A stretch of 6,226 bases of DNA from Actinomycetota bacterium (GCA_026392815.1 JAPLBI010000204.1:1-6226); one strand, 5' to 3'; shown: positions 1-6,226, numbered from the stretch's first letter. The notes: generated by a model not told the origin, from the letters alone. Translations and numbers: made by a program.

Positions 1-1071
1 CCAGGCAAGCGTTATTACGGCGGCTGCGAAGAAGTCGATAAGGCCGAAGTAATCGCAATTGATCGCGCTAAAGCTTTATTCGGTGCAGAACATGCCAACG
101 TACAACCACACTCTGGAGCCAGCGCAAACGTTGCCGTCTATCAAGCATTCACCAAGCCAGGCGATACCGTCCTTGCGATGTCACTTGCCCATGGTGGCCA
201 CTTAACACACGGCTCACCCGTTAACTTCTCTGGAAAGTGGTTTAACGTCGAGTCTTACGGCGTTCGCCAAGATAACGAGTTAATTGATTATGACGAGCTG
301 CGCGATATCGCGATCCGCACTAAGCCAAAGATGATCTGTTCTGGAGCAACTGCCTACCCATCGCTAGTCGACTTTGAAAAGATTCGCGAAATCTGCGATG
401 AAGTCGGAGCGATCATGTGGGTCGATGCGGCGCACTTCATCGGACTAGTTGCAGGTAAGGCAATTCCATCACCGGTTCCTTATGCAGATGTTGTCTCATT
501 TACAACGCATAAAGTTCTGCGCGGACCTCGCGGCGGAATGATCTTGGCTAAGGCCGAACATACGGCAGCGATTGATAAAGCGGTATTTCCAGGTATGCAG
601 GGTGGACCAATCATGTCGGCGGTTGCTGGCAAAGCGATTGCGCTCGCCGAATGTGCAACACCTGGATATCAAAAGTATGCCAAGGATGTAATTGTTAACG
701 CCCAAGCACTTGCGGCAGCTCTTGAGAAAGAGGGAATGCGCGCAGTCTCTGGCGGAACCCAAACCCACTTAGCGCTAATGGATATTCGCAGCACTGGCGT
801 GACTGGAAAAGTTGCAGATGAGCGTTGCGGTTTAGCCGGAATCGTTATGAACAAGAATTCAATTCCTTTCGATCCAGAAAAGCCTGGCATCACCAGCGGT
901 ATTCGCGTTGGAACTCCTGCGACAACAACTCAAGGAATGGGCGTTGCAGAGATGCAGCAGATCGCAGCCTTTATCGCACGCGCCATTAAAACTGATGACG
1001 AGAAGACACATGCGGCAATCAAATCTGAAGTACACGCACTCACTGCGCGTTTTCCGATCTACACCGCATAA
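1..1071 (+). CDS. glyA: Serine hydroxymethyltransferase, 5'-truncated by window edge
   Basis: This cytosolic, PLP-dependent enzyme interconverts serine plus tetrahydrofolate with glycine plus 5,10-methylene-tetrahydrofolate, the main source of one-carbon units. The reading frame is open from base 1; 356 residues are visible, and about 60 N-terminal residues lie outside compared with the usual ~420. The window opens at the conserved PGKRYYGG segment. Further family motifs are VQPHSG, LAHGGHLTHG, VDAAH (Asp142 and His145 in window numbering, the PLP-contacting pair) and TTHK, whose Lys171 (bases 511-513) is the Schiff-base lysine. TSGIRVGTPA carries Arg302, which by family binds the substrate carboxylate. 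The Met codon at 178 lies inside the conserved core and is not the start. All key residues are present and nothing looks broken. It ends with TAA 16 bases before the wecA-like gene, so the two are probably co-transcribed. Identification is very secure. Confidence 0.97.
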   Translation, partial: PGKRYYGGCEEVDKAEVIAIDRAKALFGAEHANVQPHSGASANVAVYQAFTKPGDTVLAMSLAHGGHLTHGSPVNFSGKWFNVESYGVRQDNELIDYDELRDIAIRTKPKMICSGATAYPSLVDFEKIREICDEVGAIMWVDAAHFIGLVAGKAIPSPVPYADVVSFTTHKVLRGPRGGMILAKAEHTAAIDKAVFPGMQGGPIMSAVAGKAIALAECATPGYQKYAKDVIVNAQALAAALEKEGMRAVSGGTQTHLALMDIRSTGVTGKVADERCGLAGIVMNKNSIPFDPEKPGITSGIRVGTPATTTQGMGVAEMQQIAAFIARAIKTDDEKTHAAIKSEVHALTARFPIYTA

Positions 1072-1087
1072 AGGCAGCGATTAGCGC

Positions 1088-2191
1088 ATGCGCGAATATT
1101 TAGTAACGCTCTTACTTGCAGCAGCGCTCTGTTACATCATCACACCCTTTGTAAGAAAATGGGCGTTGCACTTTGGCGCAGTGGCACAGATTCGAAAGCG
1201 CGATATTCACGTCATACCTACTCCACGCTGGGGTGGGCTTGCGATGTGGCTTTCCATGTCAGCTACCTTCTTAATCGTTGGAAATCTAGAACTCGTTGGA
1301 AAATCTTTCGGTAATGATGCGCAAGGAATTTTCTTAGCCGGAACATTCTTAGTGTTGCTTGGAATGGCAGATGATCGCTATGAACTAGATGCGATTACCA
1401 AATTGGCTGGCCAAGCACTTGCTGCCGGAATCTTGTTGTTGTACGGAATCCAAATCTTATGGTTGCCGATAAATGGCGTAACCATGTTGCCACCGAGCGT
1501 TGGCCAGTTACTTACCGTGCTTATAGTTCTCGTAACAATTAACGCCGTTAACTTTATCGACGGCCTAGATGGCTTAGCCGCTGGAATCGTTGCGATTGCG
1601 GGCTCTGCCTTCTTCGCCTTCGCTTACTTATTGGCAGTTGTTTACGGCTTTAACCGCGCAGGTGCACCATCTCTTATTACCGCGATCGCAATCGGTGTTT
1701 GCTTAGGGTTCTTGCCACATAACTCTCATCCGGCCCGCATCTTTATGGGGGATTCGGGGTCAATGTTCCTTGGCTTAATGTTGGCAGCCTCTGCAATCAC
1801 TTTAACTGGCCAAGTAGATCCAAATGCAATTAGCGAAGAGAAGCTTGGACCTGCGCTTCTGCCGCTCCTTCTACCTTTTGCTGTTCTTGCAATTCCACTT
1901 GCTGATTTAACTCTGGCGATCTTTCGCCGTATTCGCGCCGGTAAATCTCCATTTTCATCCGATAAAGAACATCTACATCACCGCATTATGCGCGCTGGCA
2001 ATACGCAAATCCGCACTGCTGCGATTATGTATTTGTGGACCGCAACGATTGCCTTTCCTGTCACCGTTTCAGCATTTGCTCCACTTTGGGTGGCGGCGAT
2101 ATTTGCAGGCGCCATGTTGGCGTTCACGATCTTCTTTAGCCGCGGTAAATCAAAATCGTTGCGAATTACAGAAAGTGTGAGCCATGTCTGA
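1088..2191 (+). CDS. wecA: Polyprenyl-phosphate GlcNAc-1-phosphate transferase (WecA/Rfe/TagO, MraY-like family)
   Basis: This is a 367-residue, very hydrophobic integral membrane protein with roughly ten or eleven predicted helices. It belongs to the MraY/WecA family (glycosyltransferase family 4), which moves a sugar-1-phosphate from a UDP-sugar onto undecaprenyl or decaprenyl phosphate at the cytoplasmic face; in actinobacteria the usual donor is UDP-GlcNAc. Visible motifs in order: PTPRWGG (45-50), the Mg-binding Asp pair in ADDR (95-96), NFIDGLDG (155-162), FMGDSGSM (219-226) and HLHHR (295-299). The HxHH-type motif marks the WecA/TagO branch rather than MraY. An in-frame TAG at 1082-1084 makes ATG 1088 the first possible start. 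AAAGG at 1070-1074, overlapping the glyA stop, is a distant candidate ribosome site. The 3' end overlaps the next gene by 8 bases. Which envelope glycan it starts (linker unit, teichoic acid or other polysaccharide) cannot be told from this window. Confidence 0.92.
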   Translation: MREYLVTLLLAAALCYIITPFVRKWALHFGAVAQIRKRDIHVIPTPRWGGLAMWLSMSATFLIVGNLELVGKSFGNDAQGIFLAGTFLVLLGMADDRYELDAITKLAGQALAAGILLLYGIQILWLPINGVTMLPPSVGQLLTVLIVLVTINAVNFIDGLDGLAAGIVAIAGSAFFAFAYLLAVVYGFNRAGAPSLITAIAIGVCLGFLPHNSHPARIFMGDSGSMFLGLMLAASAITLTGQVDPNAISEEKLGPALLPLLLPFAVLAIPLADLTLAIFRRIRAGKSPFSSDKEHLHHRIMRAGNTQIRTAAIMYLWTATIAFPVTVSAFAPLWVAAIFAGAMLAFTIFFSRGKSKSLRITESVSHV

Positions 2192-2609
2192 TACTCAATC
2201 AAATGAATCACAACTTCTGCGCGGTGCGGTAAAGCCAACTCTGATTGTTGGCGCAATCGCAATAGTTCTATTTACTTTAATTCGCGGTCTTGCTGGTTTC
2301 TATGGCGCCTTGCTTGCGCAATTTATAGTCGCTATTTACTTCATCGTACATATCTTGGTTTCGCGACTAACTAGAAATCTTGATCCGATAAGCACGATGG
2401 CAATGGCGCTATTTTCTTACTTCGCAAAACTTTTCTTCCTCGGCCTCTTCTTATGGGCGCTGGCTAAATACACCGATCGCGATGTAATCGATCGTTTGAG
2501 CTTCGGGGTCGCAGCCTGTGCGCTTACGATCGCCTGGCTCGGGGGAGAGATCGCTAGTTACCTCAATCTCAAAACTCATCTACCATTACCCCCTCAAGCA
2601 AAACCGTAA
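2184..2609 (+). CDS. atpI: AtpI-like ATP synthase accessory membrane protein
   Basis: This 141-residue protein has four predicted membrane helices at about 17-34, 38-60, 73-94 and 105-127, a short polar N-terminus and a proline-rich tail (PLPPQAKP). Size, four-helix topology and position between wecA and the atp genes match the actinobacterial gene usually called atpI. Members of the broader AtpI/UncI family are not stoichiometric subunits; in studied bacteria they help assemble or stabilise the c-ring. Sequence conservation in this family is low, so the call rests mostly on context and topology. The ATG at 2184 overlaps the wecA-like stop (ATGTCTGA), suggesting translational coupling; GAAAG at 2171-2175 is a plausible ribosome site. 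A charged SRLTRN turn sits between helices 2 and 3. No catalytic motif is evident. The alternative is an unrelated small membrane protein that has been kept in the operon. Confidence 0.75.
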   Translation: MSDTQSNESQLLRGAVKPTLIVGAIAIVLFTLIRGLAGFYGALLAQFIVAIYFIVHILVSRLTRNLDPISTMAMALFSYFAKLFFLGLFLWALAKYTDRDVIDRLSFGVAACALTIAWLGGEIASYLNLKTHLPLPPQAKP

Positions 2610-2619
2610 TTACGGCCAC

Positions 2620-2625
2620 GGAGGT
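2620..2625 (+). promoter_or_regulatory. Strong Shine-Dalgarno site setting the GTG start of the AtpZ-like gene
   Basis: GGAGGT is a six-base perfect match to the anti-Shine-Dalgarno core. Five bases separate GGAGG from GTG 2630, good spacing for that start and too far (44 bases) for the later in-frame ATG at 2669. It is the strongest ribosome site in the window by eye. It lies just after the atpI stop, so the gene may be translated independently of its upstream neighbour. Confidence 0.8.
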
Positions 2626-2629
2626 CCCA

Positions 2630-2833
2630 GTGAGTAACAGCAGTCAGAACAAGCGCGATGAAAACGCAATGTGGACCATCTTCGGTTACCTCCTTTCTGG
2701 ACTACTTTTCTGGGGCGGGGTTGGCTATGCCGCAGATAAATGGTTCGACACCAGTTACCTAACCTTGGCCGGCCTGCTCGTGGGTATGGGCGGGGCGATC
2801 TATTTGGTCTGGCTCCGATTTGGGCGCGAATAG
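2630..2833 (+). CDS. atpZ: AtpZ-like small membrane protein (ATPase gene 1 family)
   Basis: This 67-residue protein has a polar N-terminus (NKRDEN) followed by two hydrophobic helices at about 15-35 and 44-63, joined by a short loop holding Asp36, Trp38 and Asp40 (AADKWFDTS). It ends in a basic LRFGRE. The helix-loop-helix hairpin with a G-x-x-x-D-x-W/aromatic-x-D loop and a glycine-rich second helix (GLLVGMGGA) is typical of AtpZ/ATPase_gene1 proteins encoded at the head of atp operons. These have been linked to c-ring assembly and, with AtpI, to divalent cation supply; that role is not shown here. The start is GTG, chosen for the excellent GGAGGT site. Starting at the ATG at 2669 would leave 54 residues with no good ribosome site. 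The gene lies 20 bases after atpI and is followed by the 116 bp gap before atpB. An internal anti-Shine-Dalgarno sequence is described separately. Confidence 0.72.
   Translation: MSNSSQNKRDENAMWTIFGYLLSGLLFWGGVGYAADKWFDTSYLTLAGLLVGMGGAIYLVWLRFGRE
2688..2693 (+). promoter_or_regulatory. Internal anti-Shine-Dalgarno sequence, possible partner of the gene's own ribosome site
   Basis: ACCTCC lies inside the AtpZ-like coding region (codons TAC CTC CTT). It is the exact reverse complement of GGAGGT at 2620-2625, 62 bases upstream. Pairing would hide the ribosome site in a six-base, GC-rich stem. The flanking bases do not extend the pairing. The match is directly visible; any regulatory role is inference. 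Confidence 0.3.
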
Positions 2834-2895
2834 CGGTCCGACCCAGGCTTAAATCACAGCTTTTGGATTTCACAGGTGGAGCCTTTTACCCATAA

Positions 2896-2917
2896 GGTTG
2901 CCCCGTTACAGGCAATT
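2896..2917 (+). repeat. Short inverted repeat (hairpin) upstream of atpB
   Basis: TTGCC (2898-2902) and GGCAA (2911-2915) are perfect complements around an eight-base loop. Two G-T pairs (2896-2897 with 2916-2917) would extend the RNA stem to seven pairs. No T-run follows, so it does not look like an intrinsic terminator. An mRNA leader structure or chance are both possible. Confidence 0.35.
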
Positions 2918-2940
2918 CCCTTATCTCGGCTAAGTAAATT

Positions 2941-2944
2941 GGAG
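2941..2944 (+). promoter_or_regulatory. Ribosome binding site fixing the GTG start of atpB
   Basis: GGAG lies five bases before GTG 2950. An in-frame TAA at 2935-2937 rules out any earlier start. The overlapping GTG at 2948 is in another frame and soon meets a TAG at 2960-2962. Confidence 0.65.
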
Positions 2945-2949
2945 TTCGT

Positions 2950-3738
2950 GTGCTCGCGTTAGTTCGTCAAGGCGCTGAAGGCGAAGGCTTTGTCCCGCCA
3001 AGTACCAAAGACTTCGAACTTCCTCCCATTTTTGGCGATAACCCTTATACGACTAAACCTATTTTCTTGGTTCTACTCTCAGTAGTTTTGATCTCAGTCT
3101 TCTTCATCGCCGCATCACGTAAAGCGGCAGTCGTGCCTTCCAAGCTCCAGTTCGCCGGCGAAAGTGTTTACGCCTTTGTGCGAAATGACCTTGCAAAAGA
3201 TGTTATCGGCCACGAATTCCTTCGCTTTGTGCCGTACCTATTTACACTCTTTACCTTTATCTTGGTCAATAACTGGTTCGGAATTATTCCACTTCTCCAG
3301 TTCCCAACGATGTCGCACGTTGGCTTCGCATATGTCTTAGCGGCATTTACATTCTTCGTCTTCCACTACATCGGAATCAAAAAGCACGGTGTTTTCAAAT
3401 ACCTCAAGGACATCATGTTCATGCCTGGCGTTCCAAAGGCTGCATACATTTTGATTACGCCTCTTGAAATTCTTACCTTCTTCTTAGTTCGTCCTTTGAC
3501 GCTCTCACTGCGTCTCTTTGCAAATATGTTTGCGGGCCACTTACTGTTGCTCGTATTTATCTTGGGCGGAGAACACCTTGCCCAGGGTGCACTTGCTTTG
3601 AAGTTGGTTAGCCCGTTTGCCTTCGGTATCGGCATCGTGTTGACCTTCTTCGAGTTCATGGTTCAATGTCTTCAGGCGTACATCTTTACCCTGTTGACCG
3701 CTCTCTACATCGCCGGCGCCCTTGCCGACGAGCACTAA
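2950..3738 (+). CDS. atpB: ATP synthase Fo subunit a (proton channel)
   Basis: Subunit a is the membrane stator that supplies the two proton half-channels next to the rotating c-ring. The 262-residue product has a polar N-terminal stretch ending in FGDNPY, a first helix at about 37-56, and further helices at about 91-117, 124-142, 165-207 and 216-258. The essential arginine is Arg188 in LSLRLFANMFAGH (equivalent to E. coli Arg210). His197 stands where E. coli has Glu219, as in many other a subunits. Gln242 in the last helix (CLQAYIF) matches the conserved E. coli Gln252. The product ends in ADEH, close to the common SEEH ending. Length and N-terminus suit actinobacterial members. The GTG start is fixed by an upstream in-frame stop. 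It lies 23 bases before atpE. All key residues are intact. Confidence 0.97.
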   Translation: MLALVRQGAEGEGFVPPSTKDFELPPIFGDNPYTTKPIFLVLLSVVLISVFFIAASRKAAVVPSKLQFAGESVYAFVRNDLAKDVIGHEFLRFVPYLFTLFTFILVNNWFGIIPLLQFPTMSHVGFAYVLAAFTFFVFHYIGIKKHGVFKYLKDIMFMPGVPKAAYILITPLEILTFFLVRPLTLSLRLFANMFAGHLLLLVFILGGEHLAQGALALKLVSPFAFGIGIVLTFFEFMVQCLQAYIFTLLTALYIAGALADEH

Positions 3739-3761
3739 CACCTAACGAAAGGCAGTAAAAA

Positions 3762-3965
3762 ATGGAAGGCACACTCAACCTGGTCGGTTTTGGCCTCGCA
3801 GCAATCGGTCCTGGTATTGCAACCGGACTTATCTTCGCCGCATATATCAATGGCGTTGCACGTCAGCCTGAAGCACGTAGCGTTCTACAGCCAATCGCGT
3901 TCCTTGGATTCGCGCTCGCTGAAGCTCTCGCACTCTTCGGTCTCGTTCTAGCTTTCGTTCTCTAA
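3762..3965 (+). CDS. atpE: ATP synthase Fo subunit c (rotor ring)
   Basis: Many copies of this 67-residue hairpin form the rotor ring. Helix 1 (about 5-29) carries the glycine-rich [12 protein letters not shown] segment. The polar loop is the signature RQPEAR (34-39), which contacts gamma/epsilon. Helix 2 (about 41-66) holds the ion-binding carboxylate Glu54 in [10 protein letters not shown]. The Na+ signature is absent: Thr21 stands at the helix-1 position of the sodium-binding Gln, and Ala55 follows Glu54 instead of Ser/Thr, so proton coupling is inferred. The protein is on the short side for c subunits (commonly 70-85), ending right after helix 2 at LAFVL. An in-frame TAA at 3756-3758 fixes ATG 3762; AAAGG at 3748-3752 lies nine bases upstream. 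It lies between atpB and atpF, as expected. Confidence 0.97.
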   Translation: MEGTLNLVGFGLAAIGPGIATGLIFAAYINGVARQPEARSVLQPIAFLGFALAEALALFGLVLAFVL

Positions 3966-3981
3966 TTAGCCCAGAAAATAA

Positions 3982-4527
<546 letters not shown>

Positions 4528-4532
4528 GGAAA

Positions 4533-5369
4533 ATGAGAATTCACCTCGGAGGCAGTAGCCGTCAGTCACTCGTGGCTGCACGTGCTGCACTCGATGCTGC
4601 AGTCAAGGGCGCAAGCGCGGCATCGGCTTCAGAGTTGTCTTCTCATCTATTCGCAGCAGCAGATCTCTTTGCCGATAACACTTCTGTGCGTCGCGCAATT
4701 ACAGATCCAGCACGCGATAAGGCAGCAAAGGCTGCACTTGTTAAAGATCTATTTACAAAATCAACCGGAACGCTCGCTGTATCACTTCTCAGCGAACTCT
4801 CTGGTCTTCGTTGGTCAGCAACTAAGGATCTTGTCTATGCAACAGAGCAGTTAGCAATTGAGGCAGAAGCATCTGCAGCAAATATTGCTGGCGAACTCGA
4901 TCGCGTAGAAGATGAGTTCTTCGAAACTTCACGCCTGGTTGCCGATAATTTCGAGCTCCGCAAGGCGCTCGTCAGCGTTGGTTCAACTGACGCCAAGTCA
5001 GCGTTAATCGCTGAAGTACTTGGCAAGAAGGCATCTGCCTCAACAGTCAAGATCGCTAGCGCACTTGTTGCATCCCTTCGCGGACGCAGCATCGAAGCAG
5101 CCTTCGCTGATTACCTCTTTGGTTTGGCAAATCGTCGCAACCGCTTAATCGCAGTTGTGCGTACAGCAACTGCTCTAACTGATGCACAGTCAAAGCGACT
5201 TGCAACAGTTCTTGAGAAGAACGTCGGTCAGCCAATCCGTATTAACGTACAAATCGACCCAACAATTCTGGGTGGAGTTTCAATCAAGTTCGCAGATGAG
5301 TTAGTCGATGGAAGCGTTGTAAACCGCCTGGCAAACGCTGGGCGTGCACTAGTTGGTCAGTCCGCGTAA
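4533..5369 (+). CDS. atpH: ATP synthase subunit delta, long actinobacterial form
   Basis: Delta sits on top of F1 and joins it to the b stalk (OSCP homologue). The 278-residue product is about 100 residues longer than the E. coli protein (177) but matches the roughly 270-residue Streptomyces type. The N-terminal part begins with SRQSLVAARAALDA and contains RRAITDPARDKAAKAALVKDLF. A similar helical pattern recurs around 140-165 (ELRKALVSVGSTDAKSALIAEVLG), so the first ~100 residues look like an extra copy of the OSCP-type helical domain (inference from the repeated pattern). The C-terminal region has the family signature: RGRSIEAAF, NRRNRLIAVVRTA and DPTILGGVSIKFADELVDGSV. Codon use is like that of its neighbours. 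It lies five bases after atpF and 52 bases before atpA. Confidence 0.96.
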   Translation: MRIHLGGSSRQSLVAARAALDAAVKGASAASASELSSHLFAAADLFADNTSVRRAITDPARDKAAKAALVKDLFTKSTGTLAVSLLSELSGLRWSATKDLVYATEQLAIEAEASAANIAGELDRVEDEFFETSRLVADNFELRKALVSVGSTDAKSALIAEVLGKKASASTVKIASALVASLRGRSIEAAFADYLFGLANRRNRLIAVVRTATALTDAQSKRLATVLEKNVGQPIRINVQIDPTILGGVSIKFADELVDGSVVNRLANAGRALVGQSA

Positions 5370-5421
5370 GAAAAAATAAGTACAAAGAAGATTTAAGAAG
5401 AAACGAAAAAGGGAGAACGAC
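5370..5421 (+). promoter_or_regulatory. Purine-rich leader and ribosome site of atpA
   Basis: This 52-base spacer is overwhelmingly A and G, with very few C or T, so it should be unstructured in mRNA. It ends with GGGAG (5411-5415) six bases before ATG 5422, a good Shine-Dalgarno site. The composition suits high initiation of the F1 alpha subunit, needed in three copies per complex, while delta is needed once. No promoter or hairpin was seen. Confidence 0.55.
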
Positions 5422-6226
5422 ATGGCAGAGCTCAAGATCCAACCGAATGAAATTCGGGATGCCTTAGCGAATTTCGTTAAGTCATACGATCCAGGCGCCG
5501 CAGCTCGCGACGAAGTAGGAACAGTTAGCCAGGCAGGCGATGGAATCGCTCGCGTTGAGGGACTTCCTTCAACAATGGCAAACGAACTTCTACAGTTCGA
5601 GAACGGAACACTAGGTCTTGCACTTAACCTCGATGTGCGCGAGATCGGTGTTGTAATTCTCGGAAGTTACGCAGGAATTGAAGAAGGAACATCAGTACGC
5701 GGTACTGGTGAAATTCTTTCTGTACCAGTTGGTGATGGCTTCTTGGGTCGCGTTGTTGATCCACTTGGTCGTCCAATTGATGGCAAGGGTGAAATCAAAC
5801 CTGACGCACGCCGTGCACTTGAACTACAGGCTCCCTCTGTAGTTGAGCGCCAGCCAGTTAAGGAACCACTTGCAACAGGTATTAAGGCGATCGATGCGAT
5901 GACAGCGATTGGTCGCGGACAGCGCCAGTTGATCATCGGTGACCGTCAGACCGGAAAGACTGCAGTTGCTGTAGATACGATCATTAACCAGCGTGAAAAC
6001 TGGCTAACTGGCGATAAGAAGAAGCAAGTTAGATGTGTCTACGTGGCTAGTGGTCAAAGGGGTTCAAGGATCGCATCTGTTAAGGGCGCGCTCGAAGAAG
6101 CTGGCGCAATGGAGTACACAACAATCGTCGCGTCCCCTGCATCAGACCCAGCAGGCTTCAAGTACCTCGCTCCATACACCGGTTCTGCAATTGGTCAGCA
6201 CTGGATGTACAAGGGCGAGCACGTTC
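5422..6226 (+). CDS. atpA: ATP synthase F1 subunit alpha, 3'-truncated by window edge
   Basis: Alpha is the regulatory, non-catalytic nucleotide-binding subunit of the F1 hexamer, in the cytoplasm. The frame is open to the edge, giving 268 residues of an expected ~500-550. The N-terminal helix and beta-barrel domain contain [10 protein letters not shown] (39-48) and [13 protein letters not shown] (109-121). The nucleotide-binding domain has the P-loop GDRQTGKT (173-180, Lys179). Gln212 occupies the position where catalytic beta subunits carry the catalytic Glu, as expected for alpha. SDPAGF and [12 protein letters not shown] follow close to the edge. ATG 5422 has a good ribosome site. Oddity: the usually near-invariant AIGQKGST segment reads ASGQRGSR here (209-216), with AGG arginine codons seen nowhere else in the window; see findings. 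The gene otherwise looks normal, and identification is certain. Confidence 0.98.
   Translation, partial: MAELKIQPNEIRDALANFVKSYDPGAAARDEVGTVSQAGDGIARVEGLPSTMANELLQFENGTLGLALNLDVREIGVVILGSYAGIEEGTSVRGTGEILSVPVGDGFLGRVVDPLGRPIDGKGEIKPDARRALELQAPSVVERQPVKEPLATGIKAIDAMTAIGRGQRQLIIGDRQTGKTAVAVDTIINQRENWLTGDKKKQVRCVYVASGQRGSRIASVKGALEEAGAMEYTTIVASPASDPAGFKYLAPYTGSAIGQHWMYKGEHV

Larger units (their letters stand above)
2834..2949 (+). other. 116 bp gap before atpB: no gene, candidate regulatory leader
   Basis: This is the only sizeable non-coding stretch in the window. It has no convincing ORF, tRNA or T-tract terminator. It holds a short hairpin (2896-2917) and the atpB ribosome site. The best promoter-like pair I can find is TTGCCC (2898-2903) with TATCTC (2922-2927), a weak match with an 18-base spacer. 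TAAATT at 2935-2940 resembles a -10 box but has no partner. The gap separates the accessory genes from the structural atp subunits, a sensible place for an extra promoter or an mRNA processing site, but the sequence does not prove either. Confidence 0.4.

Noticed and set aside
496..893. Minus-strand ORFs opposite glyA (90 and 74 codons)
   Set aside because: They lie entirely antisense to strongly conserved glyA codons, overlap each other, and show no recognisable domain or ribosome site.
1978..2262. Minus-strand 94-codon ORF across the wecA/atpI junction
   Set aside because: It is antisense to the conserved HLHHR region of the wecA-like gene and has no protein-like features.
2610..2873. Minus-strand 87-codon ORF opposite the AtpZ-like gene
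   Set aside because: Its translation is Arg/Pro-rich and low quality, typical of a reverse-frame shadow. The + strand hairpin protein with a strong ribosome site explains the region better.
2896..2917. Hairpin before atpB as an intrinsic terminator
   Set aside because: The stem is only five Watson-Crick pairs and is not followed by a T-run.
2898..2927. TTGCCC / TATCTC as a firm atpB promoter
   Set aside because: Both boxes are weak matches with an 18-base spacer. Such a pair is expected by chance in 116 bp, so it is only mentioned in the gap entry.
2876..2962. Possible 28-codon upstream ORF (GTG to TAG) overlapping the atpB start
   Set aside because: It has no ribosome binding site, a GTG start and no recognisable composition, so it is likely chance.
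5667..5936. Minus-strand 89-codon ORF opposite atpA
   Set aside because: It is fully antisense to highly conserved atpA, and its Ser/Arg/Pro-rich translation is a shadow.

Overview
The window is a continuous run of nine co-directional (+ strand) housekeeping genes: the 3' part of glyA, a wecA/rfe-type sugar-phosphate transferase, two small membrane genes of the atpI/atpZ type, and then atpB, atpE, atpF, atpH and the 5' part of atpA. Coding density is very high. The only gap above 60 bp is the 116 bp before atpB, and no mobile element, CRISPR array, RNA gene or convincing terminator was seen.

Organism: the order glyA - wecA - atpI - atpBEFHA, a long (278 aa) two-part delta subunit, a separate (not fused) b subunit, and the protein signatures all point to an actinobacterium, with a layout like that remembered for Streptomyces. 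Base composition is only about half G+C, much lower than in most Actinobacteria. That fits a streamlined, moderate-GC aquatic lineage (for example the acI/Nanopelagicales freshwater group or a similar planktonic clade). The lineage guess is inference; the phylum call is much firmer.

Layout: 1-1071 is glyA (serine hydroxymethyltransferase, N-terminus outside the window). 1088-2191 is a polytopic polyprenyl-phosphate GlcNAc-1-phosphate transferase; its stop overlaps the start of the next gene by 8 bases. 2184-2609 is a four-helix AtpI-like protein and 2630-2833 a two-helix AtpZ-like protein. After the 116 bp gap come atpB (2950-3738), atpE (3762-3965), atpF (3994-4527), atpH (4533-5369) and atpA (5422 to the edge).

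How they work together: AtpB, AtpE and AtpF form the membrane Fo sector (proton channel, rotor ring, peripheral stalk). AtpH ties the stalk to the F1 head, of which AtpA is the non-catalytic nucleotide-binding subunit. AtpI and AtpZ are not permanent subunits; by family they help c-ring assembly or ion supply. The remaining subunits (gamma, beta, epsilon) are expected just downstream. GlyA and WecA are metabolic and cell-envelope neighbours and need not share a function with the synthase.

I did not find an undescribed system. The points most worth a second look are a cluster of odd substitutions and AGR arginine codons in an otherwise near-invariant stretch of atpA (about 6031-6069), a perfect internal anti-Shine-Dalgarno sequence within the AtpZ-like gene that could pair with the gene's own ribosome binding site, and the hairpin-bearing gap before atpB.
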